40,021 bases of DNA from Sulfurovum sp. UBA7648 (GTDB taxonomy: Bacteria > Campylobacterota > Campylobacteria > Campylobacterales > Sulfurovaceae): positions 1,069 to 41,089 of the forward strand of contig DLIG01000015.1 of assembly GCA_002483605.1 (NCBI GenBank). The letters are read 5' to 3'. Made by a program: the position numbers and the translations under genes. Numbering within the stretch: the stretch's first letter is position 1; every line of letters begins with the position of its first letter. The notes beneath the pieces were generated by a model, which had not been told where the DNA came from, did no database searches, and worked only from the letters and a program-made list of their open reading frames with translations. Positions 23,689-32,486 of the stretch are shown here, one piece after another.

Positions 23689-24278
23689 GTAACCCAGTAA
23701 TAATTAAAAGCGATGCCCTTCCACAGGCATTTTTAGAAGTGCATCCGCACAATTTGTATCTTTACTGCAAGTCATATGCAGCGTCAGTAAGATCAAATAC
23801 GGCTACAGTAAAAAATCGTTCAGAAGTGAGCGGTGGCGGTAAAAAACCATTTGCACAAAAAGGCGGCGGTAGATCTAGACAAGGTTCGATCAGAGCCCCA
23901 CATTACAGAGGCGGCGGTGTAGCATTTGGACCAAATAACAATCGCAACTATGAGCTTAAAGTAAACAAAAAACAAAAGAAATTGGCTCTTTATCATGCTA
24001 TCGCAGAAAAAGCAGCTAACGAGAGATTGTTTGTTACAGATTCAGTTTTGATAGAATCTGCTAAAACTAAAGACGCAGCTGCTTTTGTAAATGCTCTTGG
24101 ACAAAGAGATGTTCTTGTAGTTAAAGATATGATAGATGATAAAACATTCTTGGCATTCAGAAATGTGCCAAATGCTTATCTTATTGAGAGCAACGAGCTA
24201 AATGCTTATCTTGCGGCAGCATACGGTGCTATCGTAATGGAAAAAGCAGTATTTGAAAAATTAACAAAAGAGAGTTAA
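23685..24278 (+). CDS. rplD: Ribosomal protein L4
   Basis: 197 aa. The extended loop KNRSEVSGGGKKPFAQKGGGRSRQG lines the exit tunnel and is the macrolide-relevant region. It binds 23S rRNA domain I. In enterics L4 represses this operon through the S10 leader; the short leader here has no obvious equivalent. Overlaps rplC by 4 nt and ends 1 nt before rplW. Confidence 0.97.
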   Translation: MSNPVIIKSDALPQAFLEVHPHNLYLYCKSYAASVRSNTATVKNRSEVSGGGKKPFAQKGGGRSRQGSIRAPHYRGGGVAFGPNNNRNYELKVNKKQKKLALYHAIAEKAANERLFVTDSVLIESAKTKDAAAFVNALGQRDVLVVKDMIDDKTFLAFRNVPNAYLIESNELNAYLAAAYGAIVMEKAVFEKLTKES

Positions 24279-24279
24279 G

Positions 24280-24561
24280 ATGGCAGATATTACAGATATT
24301 AAAACAATTATGTATACAGAGAAGAGCTTGGCTCTTCAAGAGGCTGGCGTGATTGTAGTACAAACAACTCCAAAAATGACTAAAAACGGACTTAGAGAAG
24401 TATTTAAAGAATTTTTTGGTATCAGCCCACTCCGTATTAATTCTATGAGAGTTAACGGTAAAGTTAAACGCTTTAAAGGTATCCAAGGTAAAAGAAATGA
24501 TGTAAAGAAATTTTATGTCAAGCTTCCTGAAGATGCGAAAATTGAAAGCTTAGCGGTATAA
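24280..24561 (+). CDS. rplW: Ribosomal protein L23
   Basis: 93 aa. DIKTIMYTEKSLALQE at the start, and a central loop (VNGKVKRFKGIQGKRNDVKKFYVKL), match L23. It forms the docking site at the exit tunnel for trigger factor and SRP. It follows rplD by 1 nt, without its own promoter. Confidence 0.96.
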   Translation: MADITDIKTIMYTEKSLALQEAGVIVVQTTPKMTKNGLREVFKEFFGISPLRINSMRVNGKVKRFKGIQGKRNDVKKFYVKLPEDAKIESLAV

Positions 24562-24570
24562 GGATAGAAC

Positions 24571-25398
24571 ATGGCAATAAAAACATATAAACCATACACT
24601 CCAAGTCGTCGTTATATGACTAACCTTGACAGTAGTGATATTACGGCAAAAGCAAGTGTAAGAAGTTTGCTGGTAAAAATTCCGGCAACTGCTGGTAGAA
24701 ACAATAACGGCCGCATTACTTCAAGACATAAAGAATCCGGCGCTAAAAAACTATATCGTATCATTGATTTCAAAAGAAATAAATTTGGTATCGAAGGTAC
24801 AGTAGCAACAATCGAATACGATCCAAACAGAAACTGCAGAATTTGTTTAGTTAAATATGTAGACGGTGATAGAAGATATATCCTTCAACCAAAAGGTTTG
24901 AACGTAGGCGATAAAGTAATAGCATCTAAAGAAATTGTTGATATCAAAGCCGGTAACGCTTTGAAACTATCAAACATTCCTGTTGGTACTTTGGTACACA
25001 ATATTGAGCTTAGCCCGGGTCACGGCGGCCAAATGGCTAGAAGTGCCGGTGGTTATGCGCAAATTATGGGTAGAGAAGGCAAATATGTCTCTCTTAGACT
25101 TCCTTCTGGCGAAATGAGATATGTTCTTGGCGAATGTATGGCAACAATCGGTACTGTAGGTAATGAAGATTTTGCAAACGTAGTAATCGGTAAAGCAGGT
25201 AGAAATCGTCACCTTGGTATCAGACCGCAAACTAGAGGATCTGCGATGAACCCAGTGGATCACCCGCATGGTGGTGGTGAAGGTAAAACAGGTTCTTCAG
25301 GACATCCGGTTTCTCCTTGGGGTACTCCAGCCAAAGGTTATAAAACTCGCAAGAAAAAAGCTAGTGATAAACTCATTATCGCTAAGAGAAAGAAATAA
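24571..25398 (+). CDS. rplB: Ribosomal protein L2
   Basis: 275 aa. The motif RGSAMNPVDHPHGGGEGK contains the histidine essential for peptidyl-transferase-centre assembly. GRNNNGRITSRHK near the start and a lysine-rich C-terminus complete the family pattern. It lies 9 nt downstream of rplW with an aggat ribosome-binding site. Confidence 0.99.
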   Translation: MAIKTYKPYTPSRRYMTNLDSSDITAKASVRSLLVKIPATAGRNNNGRITSRHKESGAKKLYRIIDFKRNKFGIEGTVATIEYDPNRNCRICLVKYVDGDRRYILQPKGLNVGDKVIASKEIVDIKAGNALKLSNIPVGTLVHNIELSPGHGGQMARSAGGYAQIMGREGKYVSLRLPSGEMRYVLGECMATIGTVGNEDFANVVIGKAGRNRHLGIRPQTRGSAMNPVDHPHGGGEGKTGSSGHPVSPWGTPAKGYKTRKKKASDKLIIAKRKK

Positions 25399-25407
25399 GG
25401 GGTTAGC

Positions 25408-25686
25408 ATGGCAAGATCAACTAAAAAAGGACCATTTATTGATGGTCATCTAAAAAAGAAAGTTCTTAAAGCAAAAGAAGAGGGATCAAATAAGCCTATC
25501 AAAACATGGTCAAGAAGATCTGTGATTTTCCCGGAATTCATAGGATTGACTATTAATGTACACAATGGCAGACAATTTATCCCTGTATTTGTAACAGAAA
25601 ACCATGTCGGTTACAAATTGGGCGAATTTGCACCAACTAGAACATTTAAGGGCCATAAAGGTACCGTTCAGAAGAAAGTAGGATGA
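25408..25686 (+). CDS. rpsS: Ribosomal protein S19
   Basis: 92 aa. MARSTKKGPFIDGHLKKKV, RRSVIFPEFIGLTINVHNG and FVTENHVGYKLGEFAPTR are typical. It binds 16S rRNA helices in the 30S head with S13. Its end runs directly into the rplV start region. Confidence 0.98.
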   Translation: MARSTKKGPFIDGHLKKKVLKAKEEGSNKPIKTWSRRSVIFPEFIGLTINVHNGRQFIPVFVTENHVGYKLGEFAPTRTFKGHKGTVQKKVG

Positions 25687-25691
25687 TGAAA

Positions 25692-26135
25692 ATGAGTAGA
25701 GCATTAGTAAAATACGTACGCGTCTCTCCAACCAAGGCGAGACTTATTGCACAAGAAGTGCAAGGTATGAATGCTGAACTAGCACTTGCTAGCTTGGAAT
25801 TTATGCCAAACAAAGCAGCAGGCATCATCTCAAAAGCAATTGCATCAGCAGTTGCAAACGGTAGCTATGAGCCACAAGAAGTAGAAATTACTAGCTGTAG
25901 AGTAGATAAAGCAGCAGTGATCAAGAGATGGAGAGCAAGAGCAAGAGGTACTGCTTCTAGAATCTTGAAACCAACTTCACATATATTAGTAGAAGTTGCA
26001 CCGGCAGCTGTTGAAGTTATAGCTCCAGCTAAAAAAGCTTCTGCAAAAAAAGTAGCTTCAAGTGAAGCGACTGAACCAAAAGCAAAAACTAAAAAAGCTG
26101 AGCCAAAAGCTAAAGCTGACGGAAAGGATGCATAA
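25692..26135 (+). CDS. rplV: Ribosomal protein L22 with an extended Ala/Lys tail
   Basis: 147 aa from the ATG at 25692, which has AGGA at a normal distance; two in-frame ATGs at 25683 and 25686 are too close to it. The core (about 110 aa, SPTKARLIAQEVQG..., RARGTASRILKPTSHI) forms part of the exit tunnel. About 37 extra C-terminal residues, rich in Ala, Lys, Glu and Pro, follow the usual end. Such tails are seen in other epsilonproteobacterial L22 proteins and are probably disordered on the ribosome surface. Confidence 0.96.
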   Translation: MSRALVKYVRVSPTKARLIAQEVQGMNAELALASLEFMPNKAAGIISKAIASAVANGSYEPQEVEITSCRVDKAAVIKRWRARARGTASRILKPTSHILVEVAPAAVEVIAPAKKASAKKVASSEATEPKAKTKKAEPKAKADGKDA

Positions 26136-26137
26136 AT

Positions 26138-26851
26138 ATGGGACAAAAAGTAAATCCAATTGGTCTTAGACTAGGTATCAATCGCAACTGGGAATCAAGA
26201 TGGTTTCCAGCAAAAACTAGAGCTGTTACATTTATTGCAGAAGATTATAAAATCAGAAAATATCTTAAAAAAGAACTTTTCTATGCAGGTGTAAGCAATA
26301 TTATAATTGAAAGAACTGCTAAAAAAGTTCGTATTACAATCGTAACTGCACGCCCAGGTATAATCATCGGTAAAAAAGGTGGAGATATCGAAAAATTAAA
26401 AGAAACACTTGTCAAAATGGTTGGCAAAGATGTTGCTCTTAATATTAAAGAAGAAAAAAGACCACAAGCATCTGCACAACTTGCTGCTGAAAGTATCGCT
26501 ACTCAACTTGAGCGTCGTGTAGCTTTTAGAAGAGCAATGAAAAAAGTTATTCAAGGTGCATTGAAATCTGGTGCAAAAGGGATCAAGATCTCAGTTGCAG
26601 GAAGACTTGGCGGAGCTGAGATAGCTAGAACAGAGTGGTATCTCGAGGGCCGTGTACCTCTTCATACTTTGAGAGCTAAAATCGATTACGGTTTTGCTGA
26701 AGCACACACAACTTATGGGATCATAGGTATCAAAGTGTGGATATTTAAAGGCGAAGTACTACAAAAAGGTATCCAACCAGAACCACAAGAAGAGAAAAGA
26801 GAAGGCAGAAAGCCATCAAGAAGAAGAGGTGATAATCATGTTGATGCCTAA
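26138..26851 (+). CDS. rpsC: Ribosomal protein S3
   Basis: 237 aa. It starts MGQKVNPIGLRLGI. The KH domain carries GIIIGKKGGDIEKLK, and GRLGGAEIARTEW is in the C-terminal part. It lies at the mRNA entry channel and contributes to helicase activity of the 30S subunit. The stop overlaps the rplP start by 14 nt. Confidence 0.98.
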   Translation: MGQKVNPIGLRLGINRNWESRWFPAKTRAVTFIAEDYKIRKYLKKELFYAGVSNIIIERTAKKVRITIVTARPGIIIGKKGGDIEKLKETLVKMVGKDVALNIKEEKRPQASAQLAAESIATQLERRVAFRRAMKKVIQGALKSGAKGIKISVAGRLGGAEIARTEWYLEGRVPLHTLRAKIDYGFAEAHTTYGIIGIKVWIFKGEVLQKGIQPEPQEEKREGRKPSRRRGDNHVDA

Positions 26852-27263
26852 ACGTACAAAATATAGAAAAGTTATGAAAGGCCGAAATAGAGGTAAAGCT
26901 TTTAACGGCAATAGAATAGAATTCGGCGAATTTGCAATTAAAGCGATCGAGGCAGGAAGAATTGATTCTAGACAAATAGAATCTGCTCGTATCTCAATGA
27001 CAAGAAAAGTTGCCAGACAAGGTAAAAGCTGGATCAGAGTATTCCCTGCTAAACCTTTGACAAAAAAACCATTAGAAACAAGAATGGGTAAAGGTAAAGG
27101 TAGCGTTGAGAAATGGGTTATGAATATAGAGCCGGGTCGTATCATTTTTGAGTTGGCTGGTGTTAATGAGGAATTGGCAAGAGAAGCTTTGGCTTTGGCT
27201 TGTTACAAACTTCCTTTTAAGACAAAAATCATCTCTCTAAAGGATAGTAATGAAGTATATTGA
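26838..27263 (+). CDS. rplP: Ribosomal protein L16
   Basis: 141 aa from the ATG at 26838 (MLMPKRTKYRK), the start used in related species; GAGGTG lies 6 nt upstream. RGKAFNGNRIEFGEFAIKA and KPLTKKPLETRMGKGKG are the A-site tRNA-contacting signatures. It overlaps rpsC (14 nt) and rpmC (14 nt), suggesting translational coupling. Confidence 0.96.
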   Translation: MLMPKRTKYRKVMKGRNRGKAFNGNRIEFGEFAIKAIEAGRIDSRQIESARISMTRKVARQGKSWIRVFPAKPLTKKPLETRMGKGKGSVEKWVMNIEPGRIIFELAGVNEELAREALALACYKLPFKTKIISLKDSNEVY

Positions 27264-27441
27264 TTTAAAAGACAAAACAGAAGCAGAACTTTTAGAGATG
27301 CTTAAAGCTAAAAAACTTGAGTTGTTCACATTGGGTGCAAAGCTTAAAACTATGCAACTTACCAATACTAGTGAATTGAGAATCGCGAAAAAAGATCTCG
27401 CAAGAATCCAAACAGCACTTACTGCTGTTAGATCAAAGTAA
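27250..27441 (+). CDS. rpmC: Ribosomal protein L29
   Basis: 63 aa, two helices: DLKDKTEAELLEMLKAKKLEL and ELRIAKKDLARIQTALT. It sits by the exit tunnel next to L23. The start lies inside the rplP 3' end. Confidence 0.96.
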   Translation: MKYIDLKDKTEAELLEMLKAKKLELFTLGAKLKTMQLTNTSELRIAKKDLARIQTALTAVRSK

Positions 27442-27450
27442 AGGATCAAC

Positions 27451-27699
27451 ATGCCAAAAAGAGAAATCACAGGAACTGTCATCAAAAAAGCAGGTGACAA
27501 AACAGCGACTGTTTTGGTTGAAAGAAAGGTTTTACACCCTAGATATCACAAAACAGTAAAAAGATTTAAAAAATATCTTGTACATGACGAAGCAAACACT
27601 GTCAATGTCGGCGATACTGTAAGTGCAATTGAGTGCAGACCATTGTCAAAAACAAAAAGTTTTAGATTGCTCACTATCGTTAAGAGAGGAGAGATCTAA
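27451..27699 (+). CDS. rpsQ: Ribosomal protein S17
   Basis: 82 aa OB-fold protein: MPKREITGTVIKKAGDKTATV and RRLSKTKSF-like SKTKSFRLLTIV at the end. It is a primary 16S rRNA binder at the 30S body. Its stop shares a base with the rplN start (TAATG). Confidence 0.97.
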   Translation: MPKREITGTVIKKAGDKTATVLVERKVLHPRYHKTVKRFKKYLVHDEANTVNVGDTVSAIECRPLSKTKSFRLLTIVKRGEI

Positions 27700-28067
27700 T
27701 GATTCAAAGTTTTACTAGATTAACAGTAGCAGATAACAGCGGCGCAAAAGAAATTATGTGTATCAAGGTTCTTGGCGGATCTAAAAGAAGATATGCAAGT
27801 GTTGGTGATGTTATCATTGCGTCAGTAAAAAAAGCACTTCCAAACGGAAAAGTAAAAAAAGGTAAAGTTGTAAAAGCGGTTGTAGTTCGTACAAAAAAAG
27901 AGATTCACAGAGAAAATGGCTCTTTGATCAGATTTGATGACAACGCAGCAGTAATTATCGACGATAAAAAAGAGCCGATAGGAACTCGTATCTTTGGACC
28001 GGTAAGTCGTGAAACTCGTTATGCCGGCTTTATGAAGATAGTATCATTGGCACCGGAGGTATGGTAA
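27699..28067 (+). CDS. rplN: Ribosomal protein L14
   Basis: 122 aa: MIQSFTRLTVADNSGAKEIMCIKVLGGSKRRYA is the family start (positions 27699 on), and FGPVSRETRYAGFMKI ends it. It forms intersubunit bridges. It overlaps rpsQ by one base and rplX by TAATG. Confidence 0.98.
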   Translation: MIQSFTRLTVADNSGAKEIMCIKVLGGSKRRYASVGDVIIASVKKALPNGKVKKGKVVKAVVVRTKKEIHRENGSLIRFDDNAAVIIDDKKEPIGTRIFGPVSRETRYAGFMKIVSLAPEVW

Positions 28068-28297
28068 TGAAAAAATTTAAGATCAAAAAAGGCGATAAAG
28101 TAACAATTATTGCCGGAGACGATAAAGGCAAAGTAGGAGAAGTGCTACAAGTGCTTATAAAAAAAGATGCCGTAATCGTAGCAGGATGCAAAACAGCTAA
28201 AAAAGCAGTTAAGCCAACTGAAGAGAATAAAAATGGTGGTTTTGTATCCAAAGAGATGCCGATCCATATCTCTAATGTGAAAAAAGTAGAGGAATAA
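28067..28297 (+). CDS. rplX: Ribosomal protein L24
   Basis: 76 aa from the ATG at 28067, which has GGAGGT 6 nt upstream; the ATG at 28061 touches the RBS and is unlikely. The KOW motif KKGDKVTIIAGDDKGKVGEV is present. It is an assembly-initiation protein, shorter than E. coli L24 (104 aa) as in other Campylobacterota. Confidence 0.95.
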   Translation: MKKFKIKKGDKVTIIAGDDKGKVGEVLQVLIKKDAVIVAGCKTAKKAVKPTEENKNGGFVSKEMPIHISNVKKVEE

Positions 28298-28301
28298 TCC
28301 A

Positions 28302-28847
28302 ATGAGTAGAATGAAGCAAAAGTACAATGACATCGTACCTGCGTTGCGTGAAGCGTGCGGGATTGCTAATCCGATGCAGACTCCTAAGCTTGAAAAGATT
28401 GTCATTAGTGTTGGAGCCGGTGAAGAAGGTAAAGATGCTAAATTGATCCAAAATATGGCTGATACAATCAGTCTTATTGCTGGTCAAAAAGCAATCATTA
28501 CAAATGCTAAAAAATCTGTTGCCGGATTTAAAGCTAGAGAGGGAAGTCCAAGTGGTATCAAAGTAACCTTGAGAGGCGAAAATATGTTTAACTTTCTTGA
28601 TAAACTTATCTCAATAGCGCTTCCGAGAGTTAAAGATTTTAGAGGAATTCCTAGACGTGGTTTTGACGGAAGAGGGAACTATAACTTCGGTTTACAAGAG
28701 CAATTGATGTTCCCAGAAGTTGTATATGATAATATTATTAAAACACACGGTATGAACATTACTATAATCACTAGTACAGACGATGACAAACAAGCATTTA
28801 CTCTTCTTGAGAAGCTTGGTATGCCATTTGCGAAAGGAAGAAACTAA
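28302..28847 (+). CDS. rplE: Ribosomal protein L5
   Basis: 181 aa. Signatures are PKLEKIVISVGAGEEGKDAK, TNAKKSVAGFKAREG and RGIPRRGFDGRGNYNFGL. It binds 5S rRNA and contacts the P-site tRNA and S13. One-base overlap with rpsN. Confidence 0.98.
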   Translation: MSRMKQKYNDIVPALREACGIANPMQTPKLEKIVISVGAGEEGKDAKLIQNMADTISLIAGQKAIITNAKKSVAGFKAREGSPSGIKVTLRGENMFNFLDKLISIALPRVKDFRGIPRRGFDGRGNYNFGLQEQLMFPEVVYDNIIKTHGMNITIITSTDDDKQAFTLLEKLGMPFAKGRN

Positions 28848-29032
28848 TGGCTAAGAAATCAATGATCAATAAACAACAAAAAAAGGCTAAGTTTTCAACA
28901 AGAGCCTATACTCGTTGTACAATTTGCGGTAGACCTCACTCAGTATATCAAGATTTTGGTATTTGCCGTGTGTGTTTAAGAAAAATGGCCAATGAAGGCC
29001 TCATCCCAGGCATGCGTAAAGCTAGCTGGTAA
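28847..29032 (+). CDS. rpsN: Ribosomal protein S14, zinc-binding type
   Basis: 61 aa, the short type Z form. Four cysteines form a zinc ribbon: CTIC and CRVC in TRCTICGRPHSVYQDFGICRVCLRKMA. It sits in the 30S head. The start overlaps the rplE stop by one base. Confidence 0.97.
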   Translation: MAKKSMINKQQKKAKFSTRAYTRCTICGRPHSVYQDFGICRVCLRKMANEGLIPGMRKASW

Positions 29033-29046
29033 TTAAGGAGTAAAAG

Positions 29047-29442
29047 ATGATGACAGATATAATTGCAGACTCTCTTACTCGAATAAGAAATGCTGCACAA
29101 AGAAGATTGGATGTAACTACACTTTTACATGCAAACTCTGTTGAAGCAATTGTTTCTATTCTTGTAAACAAGGGCTACCTTGAGAGTTATAAAGTAAAAG
29201 AAGACGGCAATAAAAAAACTATTAAAGTAGTAATTAAATATGATGAAAATGGTAGAAGTATGATCAATGAAATTAAACGTATTTCTTCTCCAGGTCGTCG
29301 TGTTCATAAAGGCAAAGATGAGATCAAAACCTTTAAAAACGGTTATGGTACGCTAGTGGTTTCAACTAGCAAAGGTGTACTTCCAAACGATGAAGCTTTC
29401 AAGCTTGGTATCGGCGGCGAAGTAATGTGTAGTGTGTGGTAA
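29047..29442 (+). CDS. rpsH: Ribosomal protein S8
   Basis: 131 aa; the start could also be the next ATG at 29050, as both are in reach of AAGGAG. DIIADSLTRIRNA at the N-terminus and VVSTSKGVLPNDEAFKLGIGGEV at the C-terminus are typical. It binds 16S rRNA helix 21 and, in enterics, represses the spc operon at L5. Confidence 0.97.
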   Translation: MMTDIIADSLTRIRNAAQRRLDVTTLLHANSVEAIVSILVNKGYLESYKVKEDGNKKTIKVVIKYDENGRSMINEIKRISSPGRRVHKGKDEIKTFKNGYGTLVVSTSKGVLPNDEAFKLGIGGEVMCSVW

Positions 29443-29451
29443 GGAGATAGT

Positions 29452-29994
29452 ATGTCAAGAGTAGGAAAACAACCTGTATCAATTGAAAACGGTATCGATG
29501 TATCAATAGACGGCACTACACTGGTAGCTAAAAAAGGCAATCTTGAAAAAAGACTTGAAACACACGGTCGTGTTGAAGTTAAAATCGAAGACGGTAAAGT
29601 CCAATTTGTAAAAAAAGGCGACGATAGACAAAGTGCTGCTTTCTGGGGTACTTACAGAGCTTTATTTAACAATATAATAGTAGGACTTGATAAAGGATTT
29701 ACAAAATCACTAGAGATCAACGGTGTTGGTTACAGAGCTTCTATAGCAGGTAATGTTCTAACTTTACAACTTGGTTTCTCGCACGATGTTATCTATAATG
29801 TTCCGACAGGAATAGATATAAAAGTTGATAAAAACGTTATCACAATAACAGGAAGCGACAAACAAGCAGTAGGTCAAGTAGCAGCAGAAATTAGAGATTT
29901 TAGACCGCCAGAACCGTATAAAGGTAAAGGCGTGAAATACACAGATGAAGTAATCATCAGAAAAGCTGGTAAATCAGCTGGTAAGAAAAAGTAA
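29452..29994 (+). CDS. rplF: Ribosomal protein L6
   Basis: 180 aa, two similar domains. SRVGKQPVSIENGIDV at the start and DFRPPEPYKGKGVKY near the end are diagnostic. It lies near the factor-binding site of the 50S subunit. AAGGAG precedes the ATG. Confidence 0.98.
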   Translation: MSRVGKQPVSIENGIDVSIDGTTLVAKKGNLEKRLETHGRVEVKIEDGKVQFVKKGDDRQSAAFWGTYRALFNNIIVGLDKGFTKSLEINGVGYRASIAGNVLTLQLGFSHDVIYNVPTGIDIKVDKNVITITGSDKQAVGQVAAEIRDFRPPEPYKGKGVKYTDEVIIRKAGKSAGKKK

Positions 29995-30004
29995 GGGGTT
30001 CTAG

Positions 30005-30361
30005 ATGTTGAAAAGTATTCAAAAAAGAAAAAATAGACTCTTGACCCAAAGAAAAGCAAGAGTTAGAGGTAAAATTTCTGGTACAGAAAGTATGCCAAGA
30101 CTTACAGTTTTTAAGTCTAACAAACATTTTTATGCTCAAGCGATCAACGACACGATAGGTCACACTGTGGCTGCTGTTGACGGTAAAAAAATGGGGCTTA
30201 AAGCTAATAAAGAAGATGTCAAACAAATTGCTGCTGTAATGGCAACTGCATTAAAAGGTGCTGGTGTAGAAACAGTAAAATTTGACAGAAATGGTTATCT
30301 CTATCACGGCGTGATTGCATCTTTTGCTGATGCTTTAAGAGAAGCTGGTATTAAGTTGTAA
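30005..30361 (+). CDS. rplR: Ribosomal protein L18
   Basis: 118 aa. RKARVRGKISGTESMPRLTVFKSNKH and FDRNGYLYHGVIASFADALREAGI match the 5S rRNA-binding L18 family. It follows rplF by 10 nt. Confidence 0.97.
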   Translation: MLKSIQKRKNRLLTQRKARVRGKISGTESMPRLTVFKSNKHFYAQAINDTIGHTVAAVDGKKMGLKANKEDVKQIAAVMATALKGAGVETVKFDRNGYLYHGVIASFADALREAGIKL

Positions 30362-30370
30362 GGGTAAAAG

Positions 30371-30814
30371 ATGGAAACAATAAACAGAGAAAATTTTGAA
30401 GAAGCCATTGTAAATATCGGTCGTGTTACAAAAGTTGTTAAAGGCGGTAGAAGATTTAGATTTACTGCTCTTGTAGTTGTAGGCGATAAAAACGGTACAG
30501 TAGGTTATGGTTTTGGTAAAGCAAAAGAGGTTCCAGATGCTATCAAGAAAGCTGTAGATGACGCTTTTAAAAATCTTGTTAAGATTAATATTAAAGGTTC
30601 TACTATAGCTCATGATATTGAACATAAATTCAATGCAAGCCGCATCTTGCTTAGACCAGCAAGTGAGGGTACAGGGGTAATTGCCGGTGGAGCTGCGCGT
30701 CCTGTGATCGAACTTGCAGGTATCAAAGATATCCTTACTAAATCAATTGGTTCTAACAACCCAAATAACCTTGTAAGAGCAACTATCCAAGCTCTTTCAA
30801 GAATCAAATCATAA
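30371..30814 (+). CDS. rpsE: Ribosomal protein S5
   Basis: 147 aa, shorter than E. coli S5 (167 aa). VVKGGRRFRFTALVVVGDKNG is the double-stranded-RNA-binding segment, and ASEGTGVIAGGAARPVIELAG is the C-terminal domain. It affects decoding fidelity with S4. No rpmD (L30) gene follows; rplO starts 9 nt later. Confidence 0.98.
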   Translation: METINRENFEEAIVNIGRVTKVVKGGRRFRFTALVVVGDKNGTVGYGFGKAKEVPDAIKKAVDDAFKNLVKINIKGSTIAHDIEHKFNASRILLRPASEGTGVIAGGAARPVIELAGIKDILTKSIGSNNPNNLVRATIQALSRIKS

Positions 30815-30823
30815 GGAGAGACG

Positions 30824-31222
30824 ATGTCGTTGCATAATTTACAACCAGCAGTCGGTTCTACTAGAGAAACAAAAAGACTTGGCCGCGGACAAGGTTCCGG
30901 TCAAGGTAAAACATCTGGTAAAGGACACAAAGGTCAAAAAGCTAGAAAAGGTTATAACGAAAAAAGAGGCTTTGAGGGCGGTCAACAACCACTTTACAAA
31001 AGACTTCCTAAAGTTGGTTTTACTTCAAGAGTAGAAAAACCTTATGTTATTAACGTAGAAAAAGTAACTGTAATTGCTGAGCTTCCAGAAATTACAATGG
31101 AAAGTATCAAGGGTGTGTATAGATTGCAAAAGTCTATCACGAAAGTTAAACTTATCGGTGCCAGCGCTAAAACCCTTGCTTCTAAAATAAAAGATGAAGC
31201 AGTAACTACTAGCGGAAAATAA
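30824..31222 (+). CDS. rplO: Ribosomal protein L15
   Basis: 132 aa. The Gly/Arg/Lys-rich N-terminus (LGRGQGSGQGKTSGKGHKGQKAR) and FEGGQQPLYKRLPK are typical. It is a late-assembly 50S protein. It directly precedes secY with a 1-nt gap. Confidence 0.97.
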   Translation: MSLHNLQPAVGSTRETKRLGRGQGSGQGKTSGKGHKGQKARKGYNEKRGFEGGQQPLYKRLPKVGFTSRVEKPYVINVEKVTVIAELPEITMESIKGVYRLQKSITKVKLIGASAKTLASKIKDEAVTTSGK

Positions 31223-31223
31223 C

Positions 31224-32486
31224 ATGGAAAATCCTTTAGTCAAGAAAATTTTGATTACTTTAGGATTTTTGTTGGTTTACCGGGTGTTGGCATATATTCC
31301 AACACCTGGTGTTGATTTCGCTGTTATCAAAGAGTTCTTTGATACAAACTCCAACAATGCCCTAGGTCTTGCAAACATGTTCAGCGGTGATGCCATTAGC
31401 AGACTTAGTATTATTTCTCTAGGTGTTATGCCTTATATCACAGCCTCAATCGTAATGGAACTATTAGCTGCTACATTCCCTACACTTGGTCAAATGAAAA
31501 AAGAACGAGACGGTATGCAAAAATATATGCAAATTATCCGTTATTTCACTATATTCATTACAGTTGTTCAAGCCGTAGGTGTATCTATGGGGCTACAAAG
31601 TATGACAGGCGGTCACGGACAAAGTGCTATTATAATAGATCATATGACATTTACTATTATTGCAGTATTTTCTATGTTAGCAGGTACTATGCTTCTTATG
31701 TGGATAGGTGAGCAGATCACTCAAAAAGGTATAGGAAACGGTATCTCCTTGATTATTTTTGCCGGAATTGTCTCGGGTATCCCTTCTGCTATCTCCAATA
31801 CGGTGAAATCAGTTAATTCAGGCGAGATGAACTTCTTGGCTGTATTGGCAATATTGGCTATTATGTTTGTTACGATCGTTGCAATTATATATGTTGAGCT
31901 TGGCGAAAGAAGAATCCCTATTTCTTATTCGCGAAAAACAATAGTTCAAAATCAACATAGAAGAGTTATGAATTATATACCGGTCAAAGTAAACCTTTCT
32001 GGTGTAATTCCTCCTATTTTTGCAAGTGCAGTTATGATGTTCCCGCTTACTATGCTGCAAGCCAGCTCAAATACATGGGCTACGGCAATTGCCGATTTGT
32101 TGGCGCCGGGCGGAGTAGTTTTCAATGTAGCAACATTTTTGATGGTTATTTTCTTTGCATTCTTTTATGCATCGATCGCTTTTAGTGCAAAAGATATATC
32201 AGATAACTTAAAAAGACAAGGCGGATTTATTCCAGGTGTAAGACCGGGAGAACACACAAAAGAGTTTTTAAATGAAGTAGCAAGCAGGTTGACCGGATTT
32301 GGTTCGATCTATCTAGCTATTATTTCTACTATTCCTTTTGTGTTTGTCAATGCCTTGGGAGCAAGTTTTTATTTTGGCGGAACTGCAATTTTGATCATTA
32401 TTCAAGTTGCACTAGATATGATGCGTAAAATTGAAGCACAACGAACAATGAACCAATATAATGTTTTGGGACATGTGGGTTTATAA
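31224..32486 (+). CDS. secY: Preprotein translocase channel subunit SecY
   Basis: 420 aa with ten hydrophobic helices. GLANMFSGDAISRLSIISLGVMPYITASIVM forms the plug and helix 2 region (about residues 48-80). GERRIPISYSRK and the GVIPPIFASAVMMFP segment match the ribosome-docking loop and helix 7. GLFIPGVRPGEHTKEF-like QGGFIPGVRPGEHTKEF lies before helix 9. It forms the Sec channel with SecE and SecG in the inner membrane. One-base overlap (TAATG) with map. Confidence 0.99.
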   Translation: MENPLVKKILITLGFLLVYRVLAYIPTPGVDFAVIKEFFDTNSNNALGLANMFSGDAISRLSIISLGVMPYITASIVMELLAATFPTLGQMKKERDGMQKYMQIIRYFTIFITVVQAVGVSMGLQSMTGGHGQSAIIIDHMTFTIIAVFSMLAGTMLLMWIGEQITQKGIGNGISLIIFAGIVSGIPSAISNTVKSVNSGEMNFLAVLAILAIMFVTIVAIIYVELGERRIPISYSRKTIVQNQHRRVMNYIPVKVNLSGVIPPIFASAVMMFPLTMLQASSNTWATAIADLLAPGGVVFNVATFLMVIFFAFFYASIAFSAKDISDNLKRQGGFIPGVRPGEHTKEFLNEVASRLTGFGSIYLAIISTIPFVFVNALGASFYFGGTAILIIIQVALDMMRKIEAQRTMNQYNVLGHVGL

